A DNA stretch of 64,000 nt from JABSQH01 sp965230015. GTDB taxonomy: Bacteria > Actinomycetota > Acidimicrobiia > Acidimicrobiales > Ilumatobacteraceae. Under the pieces are notes generated by a model that worked only from the letters and a program-made list of their open reading frames with translations, had not been told where the DNA came from and searched no databases. The stretch lies in the NCBI GenBank assembly GCA_965230015.1, contig CBDDKF010000015.1, positions 62,001 through 126,000 of the forward strand. Reading direction: 5' to 3'. The translations under genes were made by a program, and so were the position numbers. Shown here piece by piece: positions 49,951 to 60,500 of the stretch; the stretch's first letter is position 1; each line of letters starts with the position of its first letter.

Positions 49951-51402
49951 ATGACCGACTCTCGTCCGAACGTCGTGATGTTCATGACCGACCAACTGCG
50001 CTACGACGCGCTGGCGTGCAACGGATCGGCAGTAGCCCGTACCCCCAACTTCGACGCGGTCGCCGCGCGGGGCGTGCGGTTCACCAACGCGTTCAGCCAA
50101 CACTCGGTGTGTGGCCCGAGCCGGGTGTCGATGCTCACCGGTTGGTATCCACACGTGGCCGGCCACCGGACGCTGACCAACCTGGTGAAGCCGTACGAAC
50201 CGAACCTGTTCGCGCTGCTGCGCGCTGCCGGCTACCACGTTGCGTGGGCCGGCGAACGCGGCGACATGTTTGCCCCCGGGGTTGCGGATGCCTCCACCGA
50301 CCGCCGTGGTTTCGAGGTGACGCCCGACGTGTTGATGGAGCCGAGCCCATTCGCCCCAGACGACCCGTGGTTCCTCGCGCACTACCACGGACGCCGGGCC
50401 GGCGGCGCCGATGGTCCGACCCTCGACTTCGACGAGGCCTCGATCCGCACGGCGATCGAGTGGATCACCGCGGGCCTGCCCGAACCGTGGTGTTTGTTGA
50501 TCGCGCTGATCTTCCCGCACCCGCCGTTCGTGGCCGAAGAGCCGTGGTTCTCGATGCACGATCGCGCCCACATGCCGGCACCAGCTCCGTGGATACCCGA
50601 GGGCAAGCCGCGCTACATGGACGCGCTGCGCGACCGCTACGGCACCGGTTCGTTCGACCAGGAGCGGTGGGCCGAGGTTGCCGCCACCTACCACGGCATG
50701 GTCAGCCGTACCGACGACCAGCTCGGACGGGTGCTTGCGGCGATCGACCGGGCCGGCCAAGCCGACCGCACGATGACGTGGTGCTTCACCGACCACGGCG
50801 AATACCTGGGCGATCATGGGCTCGTCGAGAAGTGGCCATCGGGACAACACGACGTGTTGCTGCGCAACCCAATGCTCGTGGCCGGTCCCGGCGTGGCCGA
50901 AGGCGGCACCTGTGATGCCCTCGTGGAGATGGTCGACCTGCTGCCCACATTGCTCGACCTGGCCGGCGGCGAAGCCCAGCACACACACTTCGGTCGGTCA
51001 CTGGTCGATCTCTTCGCCGACCCGACCGCCGAGCACCGCGACCGCGCCTTCGCCGAGGGTGGCTTCCTGCTCGGCGAGCGCCATCTGCTGGAACAGGCGC
51101 GCGGGGCGTACGCGCCCAAAGCCGATCAGCAGCACGAGGATCCCGGATCGGTCGGCAAGGCGATGTCGGTGCGCAACCGAACGCACAGTTACGTGCATCG
51201 GCTCTACGAGGGGCCCGAGCTGTACGACCTCGTCGCCGACCCGTACGAAACGGTCAACCTGGCGGGACACAGCGAGGTCGCCGACGTCGAGACGACGTTG
51301 CGCAGCGACCTTCTCGCGTGGATGCTGGAAACCAGCGATGTGATCCCGTGGGAGAAGGACCCGCGCTTCGAGCCGACGATGCTCGAGCTCTTCGCCCGTT
51401 GA
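49951..51402 (+). CDS. Type I sulfatase (arylsulfatase-like)
   Basis: 483 residues from the ATG at 49951. The N-terminus RPNVVMFMTDQLRYDALACN holds the metal Asp pair region. The formylglycine site reads SVCGPSRVSMLTG (C-x-P-S-R), so a formylglycine-generating enzyme elsewhere must convert this Cys. FTDHGEYLGDHGLVEKW and YEGPELYDLVADPYETVNLAG are typical. There is no signal peptide, so the protein acts in the cytoplasm on imported sulfate or phosphonate esters. Confidence 0.9.
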   Translation: MTDSRPNVVMFMTDQLRYDALACNGSAVARTPNFDAVAARGVRFTNAFSQHSVCGPSRVSMLTGWYPHVAGHRTLTNLVKPYEPNLFALLRAAGYHVAWAGERGDMFAPGVADASTDRRGFEVTPDVLMEPSPFAPDDPWFLAHYHGRRAGGADGPTLDFDEASIRTAIEWITAGLPEPWCLLIALIFPHPPFVAEEPWFSMHDRAHMPAPAPWIPEGKPRYMDALRDRYGTGSFDQERWAEVAATYHGMVSRTDDQLGRVLAAIDRAGQADRTMTWCFTDHGEYLGDHGLVEKWPSGQHDVLLRNPMLVAGPGVAEGGTCDALVEMVDLLPTLLDLAGGEAQHTHFGRSLVDLFADPTAEHRDRAFAEGGFLLGERHLLEQARGAYAPKADQQHEDPGSVGKAMSVRNRTHSYVHRLYEGPELYDLVADPYETVNLAGHSEVADVETTLRSDLLAWMLETSDVIPWEKDPRFEPTMLELFAR

Positions 51403-51456
51403 CCCGTCCTGACGCCGTCTCGTCGGGCGCGCACGGCTCTCGGTACCGTGCCCGCC

Positions 51457-52434
51457 ATGCAGGTGGTGGTGTGTCGTCAGTTCGGGCCGCTCGACGATCT
51501 GGTGATCGAAGACCGCCCGTCGCCCGAGTGTCCACCTGGCGCGCTGCGCATCGCCGTCGGCGCCGCCGGTGTGAACTTCGTCGACGGGCTGCTGGCCCAA
51601 GGCCAATACCAGCTCAAGCCACCGGTGCCCTACATCCCGGGCAGCGAGATCGCCGGCACGATCGCCGAGATCGGCGACGATGTCGACGGCTTCACCGTCG
51701 GTGAGCGCGTGTTCGCCAGCACCGGGCTCACCGGCGGCTTCGCCGGAGAGGTCGTCGTGCCGGCCTTCGCGGTACATCGCACGCCGGACACGATGACCGA
51801 CGGCCAGGCGGCGTCATTCACCCAGAGCTACATGACCGCGGCATTCGCGCTCGAACGGCGAGCTCGCGCCCAGGCCGGCCAGCAGCTGTTGGTGTTGGGC
51901 GCAGGCGGCGGCATCGGGTTGGCCGCCGTGGATGTGGGACACGCGATGGGGCTGCGGGTGATCGCCGCCGCCTCGACGGACGACAAGCGTCAACGGGCCG
52001 CCGAGCTCGGCGCCGACGCAGTGGTCGACAGTCGCGACCCGGAGCTGAAGAACGCCGTGCGCGCCGCCTCCGACGGCGGTGTCGATCTGGCCTACGACCC
52101 GGTCGGCGGCGCGGCGAGCGAGCAGGCGCTGCGCGCCCTCACCGACGACGGGCAGCTGTTGGTGCTCGGGTTCGCCGCGGGCGAGATCCCCCGCCTGCCG
52201 GCCAACCAGATCTTGTTGCGCAACCGTCGGGTCACGGGCGTCGACTGGGGCGGCTGGACGGTCAGCAATCCTGCCGACAACCGTGCGCTGCTCGACGACG
52301 TGATCGCGCGGATCGCCCGCGGTGAACTGCATCCCACCGAGCCGACCGCCCGACCGCTCACTGACGCAGCTGCGGCGCTGCGTGATCAGGTCGAGGGCCG
52401 AGTGGCCGGCAAGACGGTATTGGTACCCGGTTGA
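51457..52434 (+). CDS. NADPH:quinone oxidoreductase-like MDR protein
   Basis: 325 residues from the ATG at 51457 (a GTG at 51448 is possible). It is a zinc-free medium-chain dehydrogenase: YIPGSEIAGTIAEIGDDVDG, VNFVDGLLAQGQYQ, the cofactor loop LVLGAGGGIGLAAVDVGHAM and AAASTDDKRQRAAELGADAV, then LAYDPVGG. The family reduces quinones or acts on enoyl substrates with NADPH. It follows the sulfatase by 54 bases and may be cotranscribed with it. Confidence 0.87.
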   Translation: MQVVVCRQFGPLDDLVIEDRPSPECPPGALRIAVGAAGVNFVDGLLAQGQYQLKPPVPYIPGSEIAGTIAEIGDDVDGFTVGERVFASTGLTGGFAGEVVVPAFAVHRTPDTMTDGQAASFTQSYMTAAFALERRARAQAGQQLLVLGAGGGIGLAAVDVGHAMGLRVIAAASTDDKRQRAAELGADAVVDSRDPELKNAVRAASDGGVDLAYDPVGGAASEQALRALTDDGQLLVLGFAAGEIPRLPANQILLRNRRVTGVDWGGWTVSNPADNRALLDDVIARIARGELHPTEPTARPLTDAAAALRDQVEGRVAGKTVLVPG

Positions 52435-52443
52435 TCGCCGCGC

Positions 52444-53139
52444 TCAGCGCAGCGAGAACGGCGGATATTCGTCGGTGATCAGCAAGAAGCCGTAGGCGTG
52501 GACGCGGAGACCCCATCGGCCCACGCCAAGGATGAAGTCGAACGCACCCTGAGGAATGCGGCCGGTGAACAAGATCGCGAACCAGCTGAAGATCACCACG
52601 AAGAACGCGCCGATCGACAAGAAGAACAGCACGATGTAGTGCGGGATCAAGATGAACCACTTGACCAGTGGCATCCACCGGCTGATGTCGCGTGCGGCGT
52701 CCGGGTAGTCGAGTTCGAGATCGACGTCCTGCGCGTCGACCGTCGACGGGTACTTGTCGGTGAGCAACACCAGGTACGCGCCGACGCGGAACCCGAAGCG
52801 GCTGAGCTCGAGCAAGAAGTCGAACCACCACCGCGGGTACCGCTGACGGAACAACAGCATCAGCAACGTGGCGAAGAACAGCGACCCGCCGATACCCGCC
52901 GACGTGGTCACCACCCACTCGCCGCTGGCGGTCTGTACCCACTGGCTGCCGCCGCCGGCGATGATGTTCAAGATGAAGGCGATCGGAATGATCAAGATGA
53001 TGCGGAACGCCACCGTGACCCGGTTGCGGTCGTCGGCGTAGTCGACGTCGACGCGGGCGGCATACGGGGTGCCCCCTGGAACGGGTGGCGGCGGCGCGCC
53101 CCCTGGCGGTGGCAGGTTCGTGCCGGATGCTTCACTCAT
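52444..53139 (-). CDS. DUF4389 membrane protein
   Basis: 231 residues. After a Pro-rich N-terminus (PPPGGAPPPPVPGG) come about four hydrophobic segments: IILIIPIAFILNIIAGG, FATLLMLLF, FILIPHYIVLFFLSIGAFFV and VVIFSWFAILF. The loop YPRWWFDFLLELSRFGFRV and its partner repeat near the C-terminus (FDFILGVGRWGLRVHAY) are the internal duplication typical of DUF4389. The biochemical function is unknown. Confidence 0.82.
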   Translation of the reverse strand: MSEASGTNLPPPGGAPPPPVPGGTPYAARVDVDYADDRNRVTVAFRIILIIPIAFILNIIAGGGSQWVQTASGEWVVTTSAGIGGSLFFATLLMLLFRQRYPRWWFDFLLELSRFGFRVGAYLVLLTDKYPSTVDAQDVDLELDYPDAARDISRWMPLVKWFILIPHYIVLFFLSIGAFFVVIFSWFAILFTGRIPQGAFDFILGVGRWGLRVHAYGFLLITDEYPPFSLR

Positions 53140-53219
53140 TTTCCCTCCCGAGTGTCGATCCGACGCTACGTCAGCGGTGACACGCCATCGCGGAGCCCGG
53201 GGCGCGCGAGGATGCCCGC

Positions 53220-53402
53220 ATGCAGAAGAACTGGATCTGGTGGTTGCTCGACATCGTGGTCCTGGCGCTGGTAGTGCTCGACATCGCGACGCGTGACGAG
53301 ATCACCGTGGTGTCGGTACTGCTCTGGCCACTGATCGTGATCGTCGTCGTCGCCGGGTACTACCGGCGCTACCAGCAGCGCAAAGCCGCGGCGGCCGGTT
53401 AG
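53220..53402 (+). CDS. Small membrane protein, 60 residues
   Basis: MQKNWIWWLLDIVVLALVVL starts a first hydrophobic helix, followed by a short polar turn (DIATRDEIT) and a second helix (LLWPLIVIVVVAGYYRRY), then a basic tail. It is a two-helix hairpin with positive residues at the C-terminus. There is no known family. It lies divergent from the DUF4389 gene, and its stop overlaps that of the convergent ABC permease gene by four bases. Confidence 0.6.
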   Translation: MQKNWIWWLLDIVVLALVVLDIATRDEITVVSVLLWPLIVIVVVAGYYRRYQQRKAAAAG

Positions 53403-54970
53403 GCGCGCAGTTGGGCTTGGAGGTCTGCCTCGTGGCGTTCGAGCCACGACGCGGTCCACCACAACGTGCCGGCCCACAGCGCCAGGCCGTAGCTCACGAC
53501 CACCGGGACCACGATCCACAACGACACGAGCCCGTCGTCGGCCACGCCAAAGATGATCACGATCGCCGGTGGCAGTATCGCCAGGATGAAGGCCATCGAG
53601 GTGGTCGCGACCTGGAGCAAGCTCGGACGTGACGCGTCGTCGTCGGCGGTGACGTCCCACGACGGGGGTGTGGCCAGCCGGTACGGAATCACGTGAATGA
53701 TCGCCTGACCGATCAACCACAGGCTCAGCCCGAGTACCACCGCTGGCGCGGCAATCGCCCACGAATCCGTCACGCCGGCGATGACGAGCGCGGTCGCCAC
53801 GATGAGTCCCGCTTCCGACGGCGCATACGCCAGGTCGTACCCTGCGACGTCGGCCCAGCGCGGCCCGGGTGTCACTACGGAGATCCACCGCCCACGAGCG
53901 CGCGCCGCAACCTGATTCGTGCGCTGCACGAGGAGCGGGTACGACAACGCCAACGCCGCGAGCGGGGCGTAACCGTCGGGCGCCGCCGAAGCGACGAACA
54001 CTGCGAGGATGCCGCCGAAGAAGCCGACGTAGATGACCTTGCTGGCGATCAGCGCTGGCGAGCGCCACATCATCGCCTGCTCGCGCGCAGCGATCGCCCC
54101 CAGCCGCCCCGTCGGTTCCCAGCGACCGAATCGAGCGAACGGATCGTCGCGCGTCCGGTGGCCCGCGGCAGCGGGCGCGCCCATCTGCACGCGGACATCG
54201 ATCAGCTTGACCCACAGCACCCAGACGACGACGGTGAACACCGAGCCGGCGGCGATGAGCAAGACGGCCACCCCACCGTCGCCCATCGCGGCTTCCGGCG
54301 CAGCGCGGACAATCATCGATGGGGGGAGCCACCGGGCGACGTTCCACAACGCACCTCCGGTGCCGTTGCCGAGCGCCCGGAGCGCAGCGATCGCCGTGAT
54401 GCCCCCAACCACAACGACCATCAGCGTGCCGCCGAGCGCGGCGAGCCGCGGGTGACGGGCGCGGCGCATCACCTCGGCCAAGGTGGCCATCATCCGGCCG
54501 AGCACGACGACCTGCACGGTCACCGCGACTGCGGCAACCACGCCGATGAGCAACGCACCAGCGTCGTCGTGATACGCCGCAGCGAACAACACGAAGGCCG
54601 CCAGCGTCAACACCAAGCCGATACCGAACAGACCGGACACGAACAACCCAACCGCGATCTGCCGTGCGGTGAGCGGCAACACGATCATCGGCCCGATCGG
54701 TAGGGTCGCCCGTTGACCCCCGAGCAGCGGGAACACCAGCCACAACGACGCGGCCGTCAAGGCGATGGCCACACCAACGGCGGCCCCATCGTCGACCGCA
54801 TCGGGGGCGGCGAGAATCCAGTCGACGGTGGAGATCTCGGCGAGCACGCGAGTCACGACGAAGAACCCGAGCAACACCACACTGAGCGCGACTCGTTCTG
54901 GGCGCTGCAACGCGCGACGCACGCGATTGGTGAGAATCGCCAGCTTCAGCCGGACGAAGGTTGCAACCAT
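53399..54970 (-). CDS. ABC exporter permease (ABC-2-like)
   Basis: 523 residues from the ATG at 54970, which lies 25 bases inside the ATPase gene end. About 12 hydrophobic segments in two halves are separated by a cytoplasmic part (RTRDDPFARFGRWEPTGRLG). The start FVRLKLAILTNRVRRALQRP is characteristic of large ABC-2-like permeases found beside a single ATPase. Together with the next gene it forms an exporter of unknown substrate. Confidence 0.82.
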   Translation of the reverse strand: MVATFVRLKLAILTNRVRRALQRPERVALSVVLLGFFVVTRVLAEISTVDWILAAPDAVDDGAAVGVAIALTAASLWLVFPLLGGQRATLPIGPMIVLPLTARQIAVGLFVSGLFGIGLVLTLAAFVLFAAAYHDDAGALLIGVVAAVAVTVQVVVLGRMMATLAEVMRRARHPRLAALGGTLMVVVVGGITAIAALRALGNGTGGALWNVARWLPPSMIVRAAPEAAMGDGGVAVLLIAAGSVFTVVVWVLWVKLIDVRVQMGAPAAAGHRTRDDPFARFGRWEPTGRLGAIAAREQAMMWRSPALIASKVIYVGFFGGILAVFVASAAPDGYAPLAALALSYPLLVQRTNQVAARARGRWISVVTPGPRWADVAGYDLAYAPSEAGLIVATALVIAGVTDSWAIAAPAVVLGLSLWLIGQAIIHVIPYRLATPPSWDVTADDDASRPSLLQVATTSMAFILAILPPAIVIIFGVADDGLVSLWIVVPVVVSYGLALWAGTLWWTASWLERHEADLQAQLRA

Positions 54971-55719
54971 GCCAGCGCTTCCTCGTCGACGCCAGTCGCA
55001 CCGAGCGCGGCCAAGAACGCGTCCTGCAGTCGCCCCTCGCCGCGGATCTCGTCGATCGTTCCCGACGACACGATGCGGCCGGCGTCCATCATCGCCACGT
55101 GATCGCACAGGCGCTCGACCACGTCGAGCACGTGGCTCGAGAACACCACGGTGCCGCCGCCTTCGGCGTAACGCTGCAATACGGTTTCGAGGGTCTGCGT
55201 CGACACCGGATCGACGCCTTCGAACGGCTCGTCGAGAAACACCACGGGCGGGGTGTGCAGCAGCGCCGAGGCCAAGATGACCTTCTTGGTCATGCCGTGG
55301 CTGTAGTCGTTGACGTAGCGCGAGGCGGCGTCGTCGAGCTCCATCACCGACAGCAGATCACGCGCACGCTCCACGACGAGCTCGCGGTCCATGCCCCGCA
55401 ACATGCCGACATACAGCAGGAACTCGGCTCCCGTGAGGTGATCGAACACCTGCACGTCGTCGGTCATCACGCCCATCGCCGCTTTGGCCGCCTGCGGGTC
55501 GGCCCACACGTCGTGGCCGGCGACGTGGATCTCGCCGGCGTCGGGGCGGAGCAGACCCGTGGTCATCCGCATGGTGGTCGACTTGCCTGCGCCGTTGCGT
55601 CCGACCAGACCGAAGAACGCGCCGGTCGGAACCGTCAGATCGGTGCCTTCAACCGCAACCTTGTCGCCGAACGTCTTGCGCACGCCCCGCAGCTCGATGG
55701 CCGCCCCCATGGCCGTCAC
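54946..55719 (-). CDS. ABC transporter ATPase
   Basis: 257 residues from the GTG at 55719 (or ATG 55710). Walker A LVGRNGAGKSTT, signature VNDYSHGMTKKV (variant of LSGGQ), Walker B PPVVFLDEPFEGVDP and switch His in VVFSSHVLDVVERL. It is of the CcmA/NatA-like exporter type. Its GTG overlaps the stop of the HAD gene upstream (GTGA), and it overlaps the permease downstream by 25 bases. Confidence 0.92.
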   Translation of the reverse strand: MTAMGAAIELRGVRKTFGDKVAVEGTDLTVPTGAFFGLVGRNGAGKSTTMRMTTGLLRPDAGEIHVAGHDVWADPQAAKAAMGVMTDDVQVFDHLTGAEFLLYVGMLRGMDRELVVERARDLLSVMELDDAASRYVNDYSHGMTKKVILASALLHTPPVVFLDEPFEGVDPVSTQTLETVLQRYAEGGGTVVFSSHVLDVVERLCDHVAMMDAGRIVSSGTIDEIRGEGRLQDAFLAALGATGVDEEALAWLQPSSG

Positions 55720-56546
55720 CGTAGTGAAAGGAGAGCAGGCAGTGCGGCAAGACTGTCGAGCACCACGTCGGGCGCATCACCGGAGTTGCGGGCCGCCGCC
55801 TCGACCTCGGGCCGATACTTGCCGGTGCGCACCAACACGCCGTGCAACCCAGCGCGCTGCGCGCCGAGCACGTCGTTGTCGATGTCGTCGCCGACCATCA
55901 CCGCCCGGTTCGGCGCGCAACCCAGCTCGGCCACGGCGGATTCGAAGAAGTCGGCCGACGGCTTGCCGAGCACCACCGGCGACACGCCCGCGGCCTCCTC
56001 GAGTGCCCGCACGTAGGCGCCTGTGTCGAGCTCGAGCCCGTCACTCGTACGCCAGTACATGTTGCGGTGCATCGCGATGAACGCGGCGCCGTCGAGCAAC
56101 AACTGAAACGCCCGATTGAGCTGGGCGTGGGTGAAGTTCAGCCCGGCCCCGCCGATCACCACGACATCGGCGGGGCCATCGGCGACCCACTCGATGCCGG
56201 TCAGGTCGGCCGACAGGTCCCCGCTGTTGAGGAGGAAGCAACGGGCATTCGGGTGAACCCGGCGAAGGTACGCAGCGGTCGCCGCCGGTGCCGTGAGGAT
56301 CTCCGAGGAGTCGACGGAGAAGCCGGCTGCGCCGAGCAGCGCAGCTACGTCGGCCCGTGTGCGCGTGGTGGTGTTGGTGGCGAACCGCAGTGGAATGGCC
56401 ATGCGCCGGAGCTCGCCGAGCGCGTCGACGGCACCATCGATCGGCTGCCACGACACGGTGAGCACGCCGTCGATGTCGAGCAGCACACCGTCGACGTCCA
56501 GCTCGGCGCCGAGCGCCGACGAGTTCGGTTCGTCTGCGCTCATCAC
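55716..56546 (-). CDS. HAD-superfamily IIA phosphatase (NagD-like)
   Basis: 276 residues. Motif I GVLLDIDGVLTVSW with the nucleophile Asp and +2 Asp, motif II FATNTTTR, and the C2-type cap (residues about 90-180). Motif III is VLGKPSADFFE and motif IV MVGDDIDNDVLGAQRAGL. Family members dephosphorylate nucleotides, phosphoglycolate or sugar phosphates. In an organism with RuBisCO a phosphoglycolate role is possible but not supported by anything specific. It heads the ABC exporter pair by coupling. Confidence 0.87.
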   Translation of the reverse strand: MMSADEPNSSALGAELDVDGVLLDIDGVLTVSWQPIDGAVDALGELRRMAIPLRFATNTTTRTRADVAALLGAAGFSVDSSEILTAPAATAAYLRRVHPNARCFLLNSGDLSADLTGIEWVADGPADVVVIGGAGLNFTHAQLNRAFQLLLDGAAFIAMHRNMYWRTSDGLELDTGAYVRALEEAAGVSPVVLGKPSADFFESAVAELGCAPNRAVMVGDDIDNDVLGAQRAGLHGVLVRTGKYRPEVEAAARNSGDAPDVVLDSLAALPALLSLR

Positions 56547-56558
56547 ACGATCGTCGCG

Positions 56559-57593
56559 CTACCTGTCGCGCAGCGCCAGTGGTTGTCCGCCGAGGAAGTG
56601 GCTGGTGAAGGTGGCCAGGTTGCCGATGTAGTTGGCCCGCTCGTACGCGGTGGGATCTGCCGCTCGATTGCTGGCAACTGCGCCGCGCATCTGCGACACC
56701 GACTCGTAGTCGTGCTCGTTCATCCAGTCGACGAGCTGCGCCTTGATCGTGCCGAGGTGGTCGATGCCGTGGCGCAGCAGCGCCGAGGTGACCATGGTGA
56801 CGTCGGCCCCGGCGAGGATCAGCTTCGCTGCGTCGAACCCGCTGTGCACTCCGCTCGACGCTGCGATCGACATCGTCAGGTACTCACGAACGATGCCGAT
56901 CCACCGCAACGGCAGCCGTACTTCCTCCGGCGTCGAGAGGGAGATGCGCGGCTGCACATCGAGGGTCTCCAGATCGAGGTCGGGTGAGTAGAACCGGTTG
57001 AACATCGTGACGCCGTTGGCGCCAGCCTCCTGCAGGCCGAGCACGAACGCACCGAGCGACGAGTAGTACGGCGAGATCTTCACCGACACCGGAATGCGCG
57101 CCTCGTCGGCCACCACGTGCACCAGCTCGAGGTGTTCGGACTCGATCGTCGCCCCACTGACGGCGACGTTGGCCGCCACCGTGTACAGGTTGAGCTCGAG
57201 CGCGTCGGCACCGGCGTGTTCCAGCAGTCGGGCGTAGCGCACCCATCCCCCGAGATTCGTGCCGTTGAGGCTGGCGATCACCGGAATGTCGACGCGGGTC
57301 TTGGCCTGCTCGACCAGCTCGAGATACGCGTCGACACCGCTGTTGTAGTCATCGAGTTCGGGGAAGAACGACTCGGCCTCGACGAAGCTGTCGCGGTTCA
57401 TCGAGAACAGCCGATCGATCTCGGCGGTGTCGTGTTCGATCTGTTCTTCGAACAACGACGGCAACACCACCGCCGCGGCACCGGCGCGCTCCAGCTCGGC
57501 GATGCGGTCGAGATCACCGGTCAACGGACCCGGCGACGCGACGAACGGCGAGCGCAGCGGCAACCCCAAGTAGTCGACGTGCAGATCTGCCAT
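56559..57593 (-). CDS. Dihydroorotate dehydrogenase-like flavoprotein coupled to nifJ
   Basis: 344 residues from the ATG at 57593, overlapping the PFOR stop. TIM-barrel with LGLPLRSPFVASPGPLTGDL, SLNGTNLGGWVRYARLLEHA, ELNLYTVAANVA, KISPYYSSLG and AAS(S)GVHSGFDAAKLILAGADV, all DHOD-family elements. As far as I recall, proteins of this subgroup occur next to pyruvate:ferredoxin oxidoreductase and are annotated as DHOD-like. The product is probably not the pyrimidine-pathway enzyme but a flavin protein acting with PFOR. Its electron partner is unknown. Confidence 0.82.
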   Translation of the reverse strand: MADLHVDYLGLPLRSPFVASPGPLTGDLDRIAELERAGAAAVVLPSLFEEQIEHDTAEIDRLFSMNRDSFVEAESFFPELDDYNSGVDAYLELVEQAKTRVDIPVIASLNGTNLGGWVRYARLLEHAGADALELNLYTVAANVAVSGATIESEHLELVHVVADEARIPVSVKISPYYSSLGAFVLGLQEAGANGVTMFNRFYSPDLDLETLDVQPRISLSTPEEVRLPLRWIGIVREYLTMSIAASSGVHSGFDAAKLILAGADVTMVTSALLRHGIDHLGTIKAQLVDWMNEHDYESVSQMRGAVASNRAADPTAYERANYIGNLATFTSHFLGGQPLALRDR

Positions 57594-60500
57594 CACTCGT
57601 CACCCTTCGTGTGTTGATCGTCGCCGATGACGTCGGGTCCGACCACGATCGGCACCGGCGGTTCGGGCGCCATGGTCGTTCGCTCCACGTCGGCCAGTTG
57701 CTCGTAGTAGCGCCAGCGCTCGTCGATCTCGGTCTGGGCCAGATCGAGCAGCTGGTCGGAACGGTCGGGATCCGACCGGGCGAGCATCGCGTAGCGAGCT
57801 TCTTTCAGCGCGAACTCGCGCAACGGGATCGTTGGCTTGGGCGAGTCGAGATGGAATGGATGCTCGTGCTCGTCGGAGCCCGGCTGGTAGCGATACAGCG
57901 GCCAGTAACCCGACTTCACCGCGTCTTTCTGGTGGGACATCGAGGTCTCCATGTCGATGCCGTGGGCGATGCACGTCGAGTAGGCGATGATCAACGACGG
58001 TCCGTCCCATGCGTCGGCTTCGATCAACGCCTTCACCGTTTGCAGGTCGTTGGCCCCCATGGCGATCTGGGCGACGTACACGTTGCCGTAGCGCCGGGCG
58101 ACGACGCCGAGGTCCTTCTTGGCCGTCGGCTTGCCGGCCATGGCGAACTTGGCGACCGCACCGAGTGGCGTGGCCTTCGACGACTGCCCGCCGGTGTTCG
58201 AGTACACCTCGGTGTCGAGCACCAACAGGTTCACGTTGCGGCCACTGCTGAGGACGTGGTCGACGCCGCCGAACCCGATGTCGTAGGCCCATCCGTCGCC
58301 GCCGACGATCCACGTCGACGTGCGCACCAGCTCGTCGGCGATCGCATCGAGCCGGTCGGCCCGCGCCCGAATGTCCGGCGCCGTGGTGGCGTCGCCGCGC
58401 AACGTGTCGAGTTGCGTGCGCAACAGCGCCACCGCCTCGCGTTGCTCGGCGATGTCGGACTCGGTCGGCGTCGGCACGGCGGCAAGCGCATCGACCAGGT
58501 CGTGTCCGACGTGGTCCGCCAGCTCCCGCGCCAGTCGGGCGGCTTCGCGCTGGTGATGTTCGATACCCAGCCGCATGCCATAGCCGAACTCGGCGTTGTC
58601 CTCGAACAACGAGTTCGACCACGCCGGGCCGAGGCCGTCGGCGTTGGTCGAGTACGGCGTCGTCGGCAGGTTGCCGCCGTAGATCGACGAGCAGCCGGTG
58701 GCGTTGGCAATCACCAGTCGGTCGCCGAACAGTTGGGTCAACAGTTTGAGGTACGGCGTTTCGCCGCATCCCGAGCACGCCCCGGAGAACTCGAACAACG
58801 GTTGCAGCAACTGCGAGTTCTTCACCGAGTCGTTGGAGATCGCGGTTCGGTCGAGTTCGGGGATCGACAAGAAGTAGTCCCACCGGGCGCGTTCGACGTC
58901 GCGATGCTCGCTGGCTGGCGCCATGTTGATCGCCTTGCGCTTGACTTCGGACTTGTCCTTGGCCGGACACACATCGACACACACCCCGCAGCCCGTGCAG
59001 TCGTCGGGAGCGACCTGGATCGTCATCTTGTGGTTGGCGAGTTCGCGCGAACGGAACGCCTTGCTCGGGAATCCCGAAGGTGCGTGGTCGAGCTGTTCGT
59101 CGGTGTACGCCTTCATCCGGATGGTGGCGTGGGGGCAGACGATGGCGCACTTGCCGCAGTCGATGCACAGATCGGGTTCCCAGATCGGGAGCTCGGCGGC
59201 GAGCTTGCGCTTCTCGAGCTGTGTGGTGCCGGTCGGGAACGTGCCGTCAATCGGCATCGCCGACACCGGGAGCAGATCGCCTTCGCCCGCGATCAGTCGC
59301 TGCGTGACGCGCTCGAGGAAGTCGTCGTCGGCCGCCGATGCGGTGGCGGCGAGCACCTCGGCCACGTCGTCGACGTCGGTCGTGGGAATCGCCACCGCCG
59401 TCATCTCCTCGAGGGCGCGGTCGACTGCAGCTTCGTTGCGTTCCACGACCAGCCGGCCGCGCCGGCCGTAGGCCTCGGCGATCGAGGCCTTGATGGCGGC
59501 CACGGCGTCGTCGACCGGCATCACATCGGCGAGGGCGAAGAAGCACGGCTGCATCACGGTGTTGATACGCCCGGGCATGCCCAGCTCGCGGGCGATACGC
59601 GCCGCGTCGATCGTGTACACCGACAGGTTGCGTTCGACGATGATCCGCTGCACCGCAGCGGGGAGGTGCTCCCACACTTCTTCGGCCGGGTAGGGGGCGT
59701 TGAGCAGGAACGTGCCACCCGGTTTGGCGGTCGACAGCACGGGGAATCGGTCGAGCAGGCCGAACTGGTGGCACGCCACGAGGTCGGCGTCTTGCACGAG
59801 ATAGGTCGAGTTGATCGGCTCGTCGCCGAACCGCAGGTGCGACACCGTCATCGATCCCGACTTCTTCGAGTCGTAGACGAAGTATCCCTGGGCGTACCGA
59901 TCGGGTTGGCTACCGATGATCTTCACCGAGGCCTTGTTGGCGCCGACGGTGCCGTCGCTGCCGAGTGCGTAGAACACCGCGGAGCGCCCGGCCGTGCTCG
60001 GACGGAACGACTCGTCGACGCGCAGGCTGGTGTGGGTGACGTCGTCGACGATACCCACCGTGAACCGGCGCTGGGGAGACTCGGCGTCGAGTTCGTCGAG
60101 TGCGGCCTTGGCCATCGCTGGCGTGAACTCCTTGCTGCCCAGTCCGTACCGCCCGCCGATGATGCGCATCGGCTCGCGGTCGCTGTCAGCCAGCGTGGTG
60201 ATCACATCCTGCAACAGCGGTTCTCCGGTGGCCCCTGGCTCCTTGGTGCGATCGAGCACCACGATCGACCGCACCGTGTCGGGCAATTCGGCGAGCAACT
60301 CGTTCGACGGGAAGGGACGAAACAGCCTGACCGTGGCCACACCGACCCGCTCGCCGGTGGCCACCATGGCGTTGACCGCTTCGGTCGCCGCACCGCTCCC
60401 CGAACCCATCATCACGATCACCCGCTCGGCATCGGGGGCGCCGGTGTAGTCGACGAGCTGATAGCGGCGACCGGTGCGGGCGGCCAACTCGTCGAACACC